36,786 nucleotides of DNA from an uncultured Prevotellaceae bacterium (GCA_947166655.1 CAMVFC010000022.1:1-36786), one strand, 5' to 3'. Positions 1 to 8,670 are shown, numbered from the stretch's first letter. The notes: generated by a model from the sequence alone, not told the origin. A program made the numbers and translations.

Positions 1-2
1 GC

Positions 3-383
3 TCACAGCATCCCCATTTCCAGCTTGGCTTCCTCGCTCATCATGTCCTGTGTCCATTCGGGCTCGAAGACGAGGTTCACGCGGACGGCCTGGAGGGTGT
101 CGATGGTCTCCAGCTTCTGGCGGACGTCCTCGACGAGGAAGTCGGCCATGGGACACGAGGGCGCGGTGAGGGTCATGTCGACGTCGAGCTGCGTGAGGTC
201 GTCGCTGAGCTCAATGCGGTAGATGAGTCCGAGGTCGTAGAGGTTGACGGGTATCTCGGGGTCGTAGACCGTCTTGAGCAGTTCGACGATGCGGTCGTAG
301 ATGGCGGCCGCGGCGTCGGTGCCCTTCCCGTCCGGGGAGGTGGCGGTGGGGATGGAGGTCTGGGTATTTGTCTTTTCTTCCAT
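3..383 (-). CDS. MIP18/DUF59 family iron-sulfur assembly protein (SufT-like)
   Basis: A 126-aa protein of the MIP18 (DUF59) family, whose members assist iron-sulfur cluster assembly or delivery in the cytoplasm. The sequence shows the family core: DPEIPVNLYDLGLIY in the first half and TAPSCPMADFL, with the conserved cysteine, in the second half. The ORF track extends to 446, but the extra 21 residues look like translated intergenic DNA; the ATG at 383 (MEEKTNTQ) fits the family length, with a short polar leader before the domain. It lies 72 nt downstream of radC on the same strand and may be the last gene of that operon. The family is clear; the exact client proteins are not. Confidence 0.88.
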   Translation of the reverse strand: MEEKTNTQTSIPTATSPDGKGTDAAAAIYDRIVELLKTVYDPEIPVNLYDLGLIYRIELSDDLTQLDVDMTLTAPSCPMADFLVEDVRQKLETIDTLQAVRVNLVFEPEWTQDMMSEEAKLEMGML

Positions 384-455
384 AGATAAAGTTGAATGTA
401 GGGATGTCTGTACCGTCGTTCGCCCTCTCTGTCGCAGGCGAGGCAAGGCGGAGTG

Positions 456-1142
456 TCAGCTCAGTTTTCCCTGTTCGCGGTAGCTGTAGTAATTGCCGTC
501 GGCCACGATGACGTGGTCCAGCAGTCGGAGGTCCATGATTCGGCAGGCCTGGGCGATGCGGTCGGTGAGGCGGTCGTCCTCGCGGCTGGGGCGTATGCTG
601 CCGGAGGGGTGGTTGTGCACGAAGACGACGACGGGCGTCTGGCGGATAAGGGCCTCGCGCACCACAAGCCGCAGGTCCACCTGCGTGCCCGCGATTCCCC
701 CCTTGCTGATGAGGAAGGGTGTGCCCTCGAGGCTGTAGTCGCTGCGCAGATAGAGGGCATAGCTCTCTTCGTGTGTCAGGTCCCTCACGCGCGGGTACAT
801 TATATTATATATGTCTGTCGAGCTCTGGATGCGGCGTTTCTCGTCGGCAGCCTCCAGCAAGCGCCGCTTGCCCAGCTCGCAAGCCGCCAGGATGGTGACG
901 GCCTTGGCCGGTCCGAGGCCCTTGTAGCGCCTGGCGAGGTCAGCCACGGAGAGTCGGCTGAGCGCCTTCAGGCTCCCCCCACAGTCGGCGAGCACGCGCT
1001 GCATCAGCTGCACCGCGCTCTCCTCGGTATTGCCGCTGCCGATGAGTATGGCCAGCAACTCGGCCGGCGAGAGAGCCTCAGCCCCCTGTTCCATCATGCG
1101 CTCGCGCGGCCGTTCGTCGGTGGGAAGGTCCTTGATGTTCAT
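456..1142 (-). CDS. radC: RadC family JAMM/MPN+ protein
   Basis: A 228-aa RadC protein. The N-terminal half has a helix-hairpin-helix-like region (LSVADLARRYKGLGPAKA) and the C-terminal half the JAMM metalloprotease-type metal site HNHPSG followed by a downstream aspartate (SREDD). RadC was historically linked to DNA repair; the biochemical activity of the family is unsettled. The track ORF begins at 1229, but the ATG at 1142 (MNIKDLPTDERPRERM) is the usual RadC start. That ATG overlaps the stop of the upstream glycosyltransferase gene (ATGA-type overlap), so the two are probably translationally coupled. Confidence 0.93.
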   Translation of the reverse strand: MNIKDLPTDERPRERMMEQGAEALSPAELLAILIGSGNTEESAVQLMQRVLADCGGSLKALSRLSVADLARRYKGLGPAKAVTILAACELGKRRLLEAADEKRRIQSSTDIYNIMYPRVRDLTHEESYALYLRSDYSLEGTPFLISKGGIAGTQVDLRLVVREALIRQTPVVVFVHNHPSGSIRPSREDDRLTDRIAQACRIMDLRLLDHVIVADGNYYSYREQGKLS

Positions 1143-2347
1143 GCTTTCTTCGTGTGTTCGTTTTCTCCGTAGAGCGTCTGGTTGGTGTCGAAGCCCTCGT
1201 CCTCGCGTCTCAGCACGAGGCGTTGCCATGCAGCGCTGAGGAAACCTGTGCCGTAGCCGGTGAGCTGTATGAAGGCTGCGGGCACTGCCAGCAGGCCCAC
1301 GCGCAGGCTACGGTTGCGCACGGAGGCATCGGCGAAGATGAGCAGGGCGTAGAGCAGCAGGGGCAGCAGCGCCACAGCCATCAGCGCGCAGCCGAAATAG
1401 GCCAGGACGAGCACCATGTTGCAGCCCTCGCGGGGACAGGCGACGAAGCCGGTGACGGCCATCACCAGCCCCACCAGGAAGACCAGGGCCAGCAGCCAGC
1501 AGCCGACGGTGAAGGCGGCAGGCAGCATGTGCACCAGCTTCATCGAGCCGGGATGCAGCAGGTGGAGGTTGATGCGTGCCGCGCCGGAATTGCGCACCTG
1601 CCGGAAGAAACGGCGGAAGTCGGTGCGGCGCTTGTGCCACACCCATGCCTCGGGGAAGAGACGGCAACGGGCACCGGCCTTGAAGATGCGGATGCTGAAG
1701 TCGATGTCCTCGCCGAAACGCATGGCACGGAAGCCACCGAGCTGCTGCCATAGCTGTCGGCTGACGCCCATGTTGAAGGAGCGTGGATAGAACTTGTCGA
1801 GTTTCTTGCGGCCGCCACGGATGCCTCCGGTGGTGAAGAAGGAGGTCATGGCGTAGCTGATGGCCTTCTGCACGGGCGTGAAGTCGGGATGTGCGCTGTC
1901 GGGTCCGCCGAAGGCGTCGGCCGGCTCGCGCTGCAGTTCCTCGTCGATGGCCGCGATGTATCCGGGCGGCAGCACGACGTCGCTGTCCAGGACGATGAAG
2001 TAATCGCCCTCGGCACGCTCAGCGCCGTAGTTGCGCGCCGCGCCGGGGCCGCCGTTCTCCTTCACGAAGTAACGGAGGGGGAAGGGGGCTGCAGGGGCCG
2101 AAGCGGGGGCGGAAGCGGGGGCGACGGCGGGGGAGGGAGAGGCGGAGGAGGGGGCGGAGGGGGCGACGGCGGGAAAACCGCCGTCCACTGTGCGGAAGCG
2201 GTCGCAGACGGATTTGCAGGGGATGTCGGAGCCGTCCTCGACCACGACGACCTCGAAGTCGCCGGCCGTCTGCCTGCACAGGCTGGCCAGCAACTCCGCG
2301 ACCTCGTCGGGACGATTATAAACGGGTATGATGAGGCTGTATCTCAT
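1139..2347 (-). CDS. Family 2 glycosyltransferase with C-terminal membrane segments
   Basis: A 402-aa GT2 (GT-A fold) enzyme that should move a sugar from a nucleotide sugar to an unknown acceptor at the inner membrane. Seen in the sequence: start SLIIPVYNRPDEV, VVVVEDGS, the DXD-type LDSDVVLPPGY, GEDIDFSIRI, and three to four hydrophobic segments after about residue 270. An Ala/Pro/Ser-rich stretch of about 35 residues (about 56-90) is inserted between the second strand and the ENGGPGAARN motif; it is encoded by G-rich simple sequence on the plus strand and is not part of the usual fold. Only 4 nt separate it from ackA, and it overlaps radC by 4 nt. Confidence 0.88.
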   Translation of the reverse strand: MRYSLIIPVYNRPDEVAELLASLCRQTAGDFEVVVVEDGSDIPCKSVCDRFRTVDGGFPAVAPSAPSSASPSPAVAPASAPASAPAAPFPLRYFVKENGGPGAARNYGAERAEGDYFIVLDSDVVLPPGYIAAIDEELQREPADAFGGPDSAHPDFTPVQKAISYAMTSFFTTGGIRGGRKKLDKFYPRSFNMGVSRQLWQQLGGFRAMRFGEDIDFSIRIFKAGARCRLFPEAWVWHKRRTDFRRFFRQVRNSGAARINLHLLHPGSMKLVHMLPAAFTVGCWLLALVFLVGLVMAVTGFVACPREGCNMVLVLAYFGCALMAVALLPLLLYALLIFADASVRNRSLRVGLLAVPAAFIQLTGYGTGFLSAAWQRLVLRREDEGFDTNQTLYGENEHTKKA

Positions 2348-2351
2348 CCTT

Positions 2352-3551
2352 TCACTTTCCTTCCACCAGGGCCAGGGTGTCGAGGGCGATCATCAGCTCT
2401 TCGTCGGTGGGGATGACGCAGACCTTGACGCGTGAGGAGTCCTTGCTGATGACGGCCTCAGTGGCACGGCATGCGCGGTTCTTCTGGTCGTCGAGTTCCA
2501 CGCCGAGGAACTCGAGTCCTCGGGTAGCGCCTTCGCGCACTTCCCACTGGTTCTCTCCGGCTCCTGCGGTGAAGAGGATGACATCGACGCCCCCCATGGC
2601 GGCGGCGTAGCTGCCGATGTATTTCTTGATTCGGTAGGTGTACATCTCCTTGGCCAGCCGCGCGAGGTCGTTGCCTTCGGCGATGCCTGCGAGGATGTCG
2701 CGGAAGTCACTGCGCCCCTCACTGACGCCGAGCAGTCCCGACTGCTTGTTGAGCAGGTTGGAGATGCCCTTGGTGTCGAGGCCGAGTTTGTCCATGAGGA
2801 AGGTGACGGCGCCGGCATCGATGTCGCCGGAGCGTGTACCCATCATCAGTCCTTCCAGGGGCGTGAGGCCCATGGAGGTGTCGACCACCTTGCCGTCCTT
2901 CACGGCAGCGATGCTGGCACCGCCTCCGATGTGGCAGGTGATGATCTTGGAGCCTTCCCTGGGCAGGCCGAGGTATTCGAGCACTCGCTGCGAGACATAC
3001 CGGTGGGAGGTGCCGTGGAAGCCATAGCGGCGCACGCCGTGCTTCTTGTACAGCTCATAGGGAAGGGCGTACATGTAGGCATAGTCGGGCATGGTCTGGT
3101 GGAAGGCTGTATCGAAGACGCCTACCTGTGGCAGGTCGGGCAGCAGGGCCTTGACGGCATTGACGCCCTTGATGTTGGCGGGGTTGTGCAGGGGGGCCAG
3201 GTCGTTGCAGGCAGCGAACTGCTCCATGACTTCGGGGGTGAGGAGGACGCTCTGCTGGAACTTCTCGCCTCCGTGCACCATGCGGTGACCGACGGCGCCG
3301 AGCTCGTGGAGGTCGCGCAGCACGGCGTGCTCGCCTTCGGTGAGGACCTTGAAGATGAGCTGCACGCCTGCGGTGTGCTCGGGCACGGGGGCTTCGAACT
3401 GGAACTTCTGGCCCTCGGCCTTGTATTTGATAAAGGAATCGGGCAGACCGATCTTCTCGATGCCGCCACTGGTGATGACCGAGCGGTCATCCATGTTGTA
3501 AAGTGCGTATTTGATGCTGCTGCTTCCGCAGTTGAGGACAAGTATTTTCAT
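2352..3551 (-). CDS. ackA: Acetate kinase
   Basis: A 399-aa acetate kinase, full length for the family. It interconverts acetyl phosphate plus ADP with acetate plus ATP, the energy-yielding step of fermentative acetate production. Motifs seen in order: LVLNCGSSSIKY at the N-terminus, MVHGGEKF, FHGTSHRYVS, CHIGGGAS, GLMMGTRSGDIDAG and FTAGAGENQ near the C-terminus. It starts 18 nt after the stop of pta on the same strand, the classic pta-ackA pair, and is followed 4 nt later by a glycosyltransferase gene. Confidence 0.98.
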   Translation of the reverse strand: MKILVLNCGSSSIKYALYNMDDRSVITSGGIEKIGLPDSFIKYKAEGQKFQFEAPVPEHTAGVQLIFKVLTEGEHAVLRDLHELGAVGHRMVHGGEKFQQSVLLTPEVMEQFAACNDLAPLHNPANIKGVNAVKALLPDLPQVGVFDTAFHQTMPDYAYMYALPYELYKKHGVRRYGFHGTSHRYVSQRVLEYLGLPREGSKIITCHIGGGASIAAVKDGKVVDTSMGLTPLEGLMMGTRSGDIDAGAVTFLMDKLGLDTKGISNLLNKQSGLLGVSEGRSDFRDILAGIAEGNDLARLAKEMYTYRIKKYIGSYAAAMGGVDVILFTAGAGENQWEVREGATRGLEFLGVELDDQKNRACRATEAVISKDSSRVKVCVIPTDEELMIALDTLALVEGK

Positions 3552-3569
3552 TTCTTTTTCTTTGGTTCT

Positions 3570-4577
3570 TTATTTAGCATCCATCGCCTGACAGGCAGTG
3601 ATGGCGATGAGGTAGTAGATGTCGTCGACGGAGCATCCGCGGCTGAGGTCGTTGACAGGACGTGCGATGCCCTGGAGGATGGGGCCGATGGCGATGGCTC
3701 CTCCGAGTCGCTGCACGAGCTTGTAGCTGATGTTGCCCACTTCGAGGTTCGGGTAGACGAGGACGTTGGCGTGTCCTGCGATGGCGCTTCCGGGTGCTTT
3801 CTTCTCGCCTACGGAGGGCACGAGTGCGGCGTCGGCCTGCAGCTCGCCGTCGACTTTCAGTTCGGGACAGCGCTCCTTGGCCAGACGTGTAGCCTCGACG
3901 ACCTTGTCGACGACCTCGTGTTTGGCCGAACCCTTGGTGCTGAAGCTGAGCATGGCCACGCGGGGATCGTCGAAGCCAGCGACGCTCTTGGCTGTCTGTG
4001 CGGTGCAGACGGCGATCTGCGCGAGCTGGTCGGCGTCGGGCATCGGGGTGACGGCGACGTCGCCGACCACGAGGACCCCGTCCTCGCCATACTCAGGACG
4101 GTCGGTGATGAGGAGCATGGCGCCGCTGACGCAGGTGATGCCGGGCGTACACTTGATGATCTGCAGGGCGGGCCGCAGGGTGTCGCCGGTGGTGCTGAGG
4201 GCTCCGGAGATCTGCCCGTCGGCGCCTTCTGTCTTGATGATCATGCATCCCAGGTAGAGAGGGTTGCGGACGAGTCGGCGTGCCTCCTCGATGGTCATGC
4301 CTTTCTTCTTGCGCAGTTCGCAGAGCAGCTGTGCGAGTTCCTCGCTGCGTTCATAGTTGTCGGGGTCGATGAGGGTGGCCTCGTCGATGTGTGTGAGGCC
4401 GTTCTTGCGGGCCAAGGCGTGCACCTCGTCGGGGTTGCCGATGAGGATGATGTCGGCCAGCTTGTCGGCCAACGCCCGGTCTGCCGCGATGAGCGTGCGC
4501 TCCTCCGTGGCCTCGGGCAGCACGATGCGCTGGCGGTTGGCCTGCGCACGCGCGATGATTTTTTCAATGAGTGACAT
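3570..4577 (-). CDS. pta: Phosphate acetyltransferase
   Basis: A 335-aa short-form Pta (only the catalytic PTA/PTB domain, without the N-terminal DRTGG and P-loop regions of long forms). It converts acetyl-CoA plus phosphate to acetyl phosphate plus CoA, feeding AckA. Seen: IVLPEATEERTL near the N-terminus, SGALSTTGDTLRPAL in the middle, MLSFSTKGSAKHEVV, and GPILQGIARPVNDLSRG at the C-terminus. It is the first gene of the minus-strand cluster; the 68 nt upstream separate it from the OPT transporter gene, and no clear leftward TAnnTTTG element was seen there. Confidence 0.97.
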   Translation of the reverse strand: MSLIEKIIARAQANRQRIVLPEATEERTLIAADRALADKLADIILIGNPDEVHALARKNGLTHIDEATLIDPDNYERSEELAQLLCELRKKKGMTIEEARRLVRNPLYLGCMIIKTEGADGQISGALSTTGDTLRPALQIIKCTPGITCVSGAMLLITDRPEYGEDGVLVVGDVAVTPMPDADQLAQIAVCTAQTAKSVAGFDDPRVAMLSFSTKGSAKHEVVDKVVEATRLAKERCPELKVDGELQADAALVPSVGEKKAPGSAIAGHANVLVYPNLEVGNISYKLVQRLGGAIAIGPILQGIARPVNDLSRGCSVDDIYYLIAITACQAMDAK

Positions 4578-4645
4578 GTTGTTTATTGGATGATAGTATG
4601 ATTAATGTATATTTGATGTCAGTGTGTTGACGGCGGCGCCGGGGT

Positions 4646-6607
4646 TCAGTCTTTCTTCGCCTGCAGGCTGGCCCGGACGACGTAGGCGATCAGGAGGAGA
4701 TAAGCTACGATGGAGAGCACCTCGGAGAGCGGATTGGCGAGCCACGCCTCGTTGATGGGGTTGTAGCCGAGGAAGCGCAGCAGCGCGGAGACGACGCCCA
4801 TGAGGGCTCCGCCAGCGATGAAGCCGCTGGCGAGCAGGGTGCCTCGCTCGCCACGGGCTTTGTTCAGGGCGGCATCGGCACTGCGGGTGGTGACGAACCA
4901 GTTGATGGCACCGCCCACGACGAGGGGGACATTCAGCTCCAGGGGGATGAACATGCCGAGGGCGAAGGCCAGCACGGGCACGCCGAGCACATTGAGCAGC
5001 AGTGCCAGCACGGCGCCGACGCCGTAGAGTGTCCAGGGTGCGCCCTGCCCCATCATGAGGGGTTCGATGACAGCGGCCATGGCATTGGCCTGGGGTGCCA
5101 CGAGGGCGTGCTCGCCGGTGAAGCCGTAGGTCTTGTTCAGGATGATGATGACGCCTCCGACGGTGGCGGCGGAGACGAGGGTCCCGAGGAACTTCCACGT
5201 CTCTTGCTTGGCGGGTGTGGTGCCGAGCCAGTAGCCGATCTTCAGGTCGGTGACGAAACCGCCGGCCATGGACAGGGCCGTGCAGACGACACCGCCGATG
5301 ACCATGCTGGCCACCATGCCGCTGGTGCCCTTGAGGCCCACGGCGACGAGGACGATGGAGGCGATGATGAGGGTCATCAGCGTCATGCCCGAGACGGGGT
5401 TGCTGCCGACGATGGCGATGGCATTGGCGGCCACGGTGGTGAAGAGGAAGGCGATGACGGTGACGACGAGCCAGGCGACGAGGGCCTGCGCCAGGTGGTG
5501 GATGACACCTGCATAGAAGAAGATGAAGACGACGACCAGCGCTGCGATGACGGCGATGGCGAGGAAGCGCATGGAGAGGTCGCGCTGCGTGCGCACGGTG
5601 GCCGCGGCGACGGCGGCGCTCTTACCGCGCAGCTCGCGTCCGGCCAGGCCCACGGCGCCCTTGATGACTCCCCAGCTCTTGACGATGCCGATGACGCCGG
5701 CCATGGCGATGGCGCCGATGCCGATGTAGCGGGCGTAGCTGGAGAAGATGTACTGCGGGTCCATCTGGCTGAGCATCGCGGAGTCGGCGGCGGTCATGCC
5801 CAGCAGGGGGATGAGGAACCACCAGACGAAGAGGCTGCCGGCGCAGATGATGGCGGCGTACTTCAGGCCTACGATGTATCCGAGTCCGAGGACGGCGGCG
5901 CCGGTGTTGATGGAGAAGGTGAGCTTGGCTTTCTGCGCCACGGCCTCGCCCCAGGCCATCATGCGGGTGGTGAGGGTCTCGTGCCAGAGGCCGAAAGTGG
6001 AGACGAGGAAGTCGTAGAGGCCTCCGATGGCGGCAGCCCAGATGAGGGGTCGCGCCTGCGAGCCTCCTTGCTGTCCGCTCACGAGGACTTGCGTGGTGGC
6101 CGTGGCCTCGGGGAAGGGATAGCGGCCGTGCATGTCCTTGACGAAGTAACGGCGGAAGGGGATGAGGAAAAGGATGCCGAGGCAGCCGCCAAGCAGAGAG
6201 GCCAGGAAGACTTGCATGAAGCTGACGGTGATCTCGGGGTAGCGGGCCTGCAGGATGTAGAGCGCGGGCAGGGTGAAGATGGCCCCGGCCACGATGACGC
6301 CCGACGAAGCGCCGATGCTCTGTATGATGACGTTCTCGCCGAGGGCTCCCTTGCGATGGGCGGCCGTGCTGAGGCCGACGGCGATGATGGCGATGGGGAT
6401 GGCGGCCTCGAAGACCTGCCCCACCTTGAGTCCGAGGTAGGCGGCCGCAGCGGAGAAGACGACGGCCATCACGATGCCCCATGAGACGCTCCAGGCGTTG
6501 ACCTCTGGGTATTCACGGTCGGCCCGCATCAGGGGCTCGTAGTGTTCGCCTTCGCGCAGCTCGCGGAAGGCGTTTTCGGGAAGGGTGTTGTTCTGTTGTT
6601 GTTCCAT
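4646..6607 (-). CDS. OPT family oligopeptide (or metal-chelate) transporter
   Basis: A 653-aa multi-pass inner-membrane protein of the OPT/YSL superfamily, which imports small peptides or metal-peptide complexes with protons. Many hydrophobic segments are visible, roughly 14-16. Family features include SWGIVMAVVFSAAAAYLGLK near the N-terminus, SIGASSGVIVAGAIF, PFRRYFVKD and FPEATATTQVLVSG. The track ORF begins at 6661, but the first 18 residues read into intergenic sequence; the ATG at 6607 (MEQQQNNTLPENAF) precedes the conserved region directly. Substrate cannot be told from sequence. The gene lies between cdaA and pta on the same strand, but a long repeat tract separates it from cdaA. Confidence 0.92.
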   Translation of the reverse strand: MEQQQNNTLPENAFRELREGEHYEPLMRADREYPEVNAWSVSWGIVMAVVFSAAAAYLGLKVGQVFEAAIPIAIIAVGLSTAAHRKGALGENVIIQSIGASSGVIVAGAIFTLPALYILQARYPEITVSFMQVFLASLLGGCLGILFLIPFRRYFVKDMHGRYPFPEATATTQVLVSGQQGGSQARPLIWAAAIGGLYDFLVSTFGLWHETLTTRMMAWGEAVAQKAKLTFSINTGAAVLGLGYIVGLKYAAIICAGSLFVWWFLIPLLGMTAADSAMLSQMDPQYIFSSYARYIGIGAIAMAGVIGIVKSWGVIKGAVGLAGRELRGKSAAVAAATVRTQRDLSMRFLAIAVIAALVVVFIFFYAGVIHHLAQALVAWLVVTVIAFLFTTVAANAIAIVGSNPVSGMTLMTLIIASIVLVAVGLKGTSGMVASMVIGGVVCTALSMAGGFVTDLKIGYWLGTTPAKQETWKFLGTLVSAATVGGVIIILNKTYGFTGEHALVAPQANAMAAVIEPLMMGQGAPWTLYGVGAVLALLLNVLGVPVLAFALGMFIPLELNVPLVVGGAINWFVTTRSADAALNKARGERGTLLASGFIAGGALMGVVSALLRFLGYNPINEAWLANPLSEVLSIVAYLLLIAYVVRASLQAKKD

Positions 6608-6710
6608 GCTTGTATGGGGGACGGTTGGGGATTCGAGGGGGAGGGAGGGGCCTCGCGACAAAATCGCTCGGCGCTATCGCAGGGCGGGAGGGAAATCTTC
6701 GGGGCGGCAG

Positions 6711-6856
6711 GGCGCGGGTGAAGAGGCGGCGGGGCTGGCATTTTCGGGAGCGGCGGGGCGCGGGTGAAGGGGCGGCGGGGCGAGGGTGAAGGGGCGGGGG
6801 CGGCGGGGGCAAAGCGGCAGACAGCGGGGGCGAGGCGGCGGGCGGCGGGTGAAGGG
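6711..6856. repeat. G-rich imperfect tandem repeats between cdaA and the OPT gene
   Basis: The plus strand is nearly pure purine plus C, built from imperfect copies of a unit like GCGGGTGAAGGGGCGGCGGG. Runs of three to five G spaced by one to seven bases fit a G-quadruplex pattern. Read as the minus-strand transcript of cdaA, the same sequence is C-rich and G-poor, the composition of Rho-utilisation sites. It begins exactly after the cdaA stop codon. Confidence 0.8.
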
Positions 6857-7624
6857 TTAGAAGGCGTCTTCGGTGAGGATGCGTTCGAGGTCCTCGGCGG
6901 AGATGCGCAGCTGGAAGTCGCCGCGGTGGGCGATGGAGATGTTGCCGGTTTCTTCGCTGACGACGATGGCCAGGGCGTCGGTCTCCTGCGAGATGCCGAG
7001 GGCGGCGCGGTGGCGCAGGCCGAGTTCCTTGGGGATATTCATGTCGTGGGCCACGGGCAGGATGCACCCTGCGGCGGCGATGCGCTTGTGGGCGATGATC
7101 ATGCCGCCGTCGTGCAGGGGGGAGTTCTTGAAGAAGATGTTCTCGATGAGGCGCTGGTTGATGCGGGCGTCGATGAGTTCGCCCGAGCGCACGAAGTCAT
7201 TCAGGGGCAGCGAGCGCTGCATGACGATGAGGGCGCCCACCTTCTGCTTGGACAGCGAGAGGCAGGCCATGACGATGGGGATGATGTCGTCGCGCGTATG
7301 CTTCTGCTTCTTCTCGCCGCTGAACAGGCGAACGATGGAGCGCACGCGCTCGTGCGTACCTATGGTGAAAAAGAACTTGCGGATCTCTTCCTGGAACAGG
7401 ATGAGCAGGGCGATGGCGCCGACGCTGACGATGCGGTCGAGCAGGGTGCCCATCATGCGCATCTCCAGGATCTGGGAGACGAACAGCCAGAAGACGATGA
7501 AGATGAGCACGCCGAAGAAGATGTTCAGCGAGCGCGACTCCTTCATGACGCGGTAGCTGTAGTAGAGCAGCAACGCCACCATGAGGATGTCTAAGATATC
7601 TTTTATGCCGAAGGTGAGGAACAC
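6857..7624 (-). CDS. cdaA: Diadenylate cyclase CdaA (DisA_N domain)
   Basis: A 255-aa membrane-bound diadenylate cyclase that makes c-di-AMP from two ATP. Three hydrophobic segments occupy about residues 5-75, followed by the DisA_N catalytic domain. The catalytic motifs are seen as NSPLHDGGMII (usually DGA; here the third residue is Gly) and LGLRHRAALGIS (RHR), with SEETG near the end. The start is GTG at 7624, which gives the usual first residues ahead of the first membrane helix. Bacteroidetes keep this as their main c-di-AMP synthase; c-di-AMP controls osmolyte and cell-wall homeostasis. folP lies upstream on the same strand, about 116 nt away across a repeat block. Confidence 0.95.
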   Translation of the reverse strand: MFLTFGIKDILDILMVALLLYYSYRVMKESRSLNIFFGVLIFIVFWLFVSQILEMRMMGTLLDRIVSVGAIALLILFQEEIRKFFFTIGTHERVRSIVRLFSGEKKQKHTRDDIIPIVMACLSLSKQKVGALIVMQRSLPLNDFVRSGELIDARINQRLIENIFFKNSPLHDGGMIIAHKRIAAAGCILPVAHDMNIPKELGLRHRAALGISQETDALAIVVSEETGNISIAHRGDFQLRISAEDLERILTEDAF

Positions 7625-7640
7625 GGGTCAGGAGGGGTTT

Positions 7641-7756
7641 TGAGTGACGAATGACGAGTGATGAATGACGAATGATGAGTGATGAATGATGAATGATGAG
7701 TGACGAATGATGAATGACGAATTTTCAATTTTTCAATTTTTCAATTTTTCAATTTC
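7641..7756. repeat. Two abutting simple-repeat blocks (TGATGAATGACGAA type and TTTTTCAA type)
   Basis: From 7641 to about 7722 the sequence is a run of degenerate 7-8 nt units of the form TGAATGAyGAa. From about 7721 to 7756 it is four copies of TTTTTCAA. The second block overlaps the last codons and the stop codon of folP, so the FolP C-terminus (KLKN) is encoded by the repeat. The first type recurs at 15561-15640 and, inverted, at 15751-15832; the second type recurs after the murF stop. Confidence 0.85.
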
Positions 7757-8583
7757 CCAACGGCCTGATGGATGCGCACGGCTTCGACGGCGGCGCGGAC
7801 GTCATGTACGCGCAGGATGCGGGCGCCGGCCTGCAGGGCCAGGGTGTTCAGGACGGTGGTGCCGTTGAGGGCCTCTTCGGGCGATGTGCCGAGCAGGCGG
7901 TAGACCATGCTCTTGCGTGATACGCCCACGAGCACGGCGTTGTCCTGGAACAGGCGGCAGAGGTCGGGCAGGCGGGCCATCAGTTCGTAGTTCTGCTGCA
8001 GCGTCTTCGAGAAGCCGAAGCCTGGGTCGAGGATGACGTCGGCCACGCCCCTGTCGTAGAGTTGCTGCAGGCGGAAGGCGAAGAACTGCGCCACGCTGAC
8101 GGCCAGGTCGTCGTAGTGCACGGTCTGGTGCATGGTCTGCGGCGTGCCGCAGACGTGCATCATCACGTAGGGCACGCGGAGGTCGGCCACCGTGTCGAAC
8201 ATGGCCGTGTCCCACTGTCCGCCGCTGATGTCGTTGACCATCTGTACGCCGAAGTCGCGCACGCAGCGGCGGGCGACGTCGGCGCGGAAGGTGTCCACGC
8301 TGACGAGGGCTTCGGGATGCTCGCGGCGGATGGCGCTCAGGACGAGGTCCAGCCGGCGCATCTCCTCGTCGGCCGACACGTCGTCGGCGCCGGGGCGCGT
8401 GCTGTAGGCCCCCACGTCGAGCAGGGCGGCTCCCTCGGCCAGCATCTCGGCCGCGCGCTGCCCGGCACCGGAGGCCTCGGGCGTGCGGCTGGAAGCGTAG
8501 AAAGAGTCGGGCGTGGCGTTGACGATGCCCATCACCACGGGCTCGGACAAATCGAGCAGTCGACCAGACAGATTGAGGGTCAT
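7741..8583 (-). CDS. folP: Dihydropteroate synthase
   Basis: A 280-aa dihydropteroate synthase, the sulfonamide target in folate synthesis, joining p-aminobenzoate to the pterin pyrophosphate. Seen in order: MGIVNATPDSFY, DVGAYSTRPGADDV, SVDTFRADVARR, MVNDISGG, ILDPGFGFSKT, VGVSRKSMVYRLLG and the terminal RVHDV. Length is normal. A minus-strand TATCTTTG element sits 28 nt upstream of the start. The last codons lie in a TTTTTCAA-type simple repeat, so the natural C-terminus may vary between strains. Confidence 0.97.
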   Translation of the reverse strand: MTLNLSGRLLDLSEPVVMGIVNATPDSFYASSRTPEASGAGQRAAEMLAEGAALLDVGAYSTRPGADDVSADEEMRRLDLVLSAIRREHPEALVSVDTFRADVARRCVRDFGVQMVNDISGGQWDTAMFDTVADLRVPYVMMHVCGTPQTMHQTVHYDDLAVSVAQFFAFRLQQLYDRGVADVILDPGFGFSKTLQQNYELMARLPDLCRLFQDNAVLVGVSRKSMVYRLLGTSPEEALNGTTVLNTLALQAGARILRVHDVRAAVEAVRIHQAVGKLKN

Positions 8584-8610
8584 AGAGGCTATTTATGCGT
8601 CTTTTGGCTG

Positions 8611-8618
8611 CAAAGATA
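8611..8618 (-). promoter_or_regulatory. Bacteroidetes -7 element for folP (TATCTTTG)
   Basis: Minus-strand TATCTTTG followed by C, matching TAnnTTTG. It lies 28 nt upstream of the folP ATG. No convincing TTTG is seen 19-21 nt further upstream. Confidence 0.6.
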
Positions 8619-8662
8619 ATGAAAAGTTGGCACTTGACGCATCAATAATGGCCTTTTTTCAT

Positions 8663-8670
8663 TACCTTTG
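8663..8670 (+). promoter_or_regulatory. Bacteroidetes -7 element for murF (TACCTTTG)
   Basis: Plus-strand TACCTTTG followed by CC, matching TAnnTTTG. A start about 6-8 nt downstream would give a leader of roughly 220 nt before the murF ATG, containing the four tandem repeats at 8783-8870. It is divergent from the folP element 45 nt away. Confidence 0.6.

Noticed and set aside
2931-4574. 547-aa plus-strand ORF
   Set aside because: It is antisense to ackA and pta, both certain from motifs; its composition (Asp/Gly/Val-rich) is the usual shadow of GC-rich coding DNA.
5108-6484. 458-aa plus-strand ORF
   Set aside because: Antisense shadow of the OPT transporter gene; low-complexity Asp/Gly/Glu sequence with no domain.
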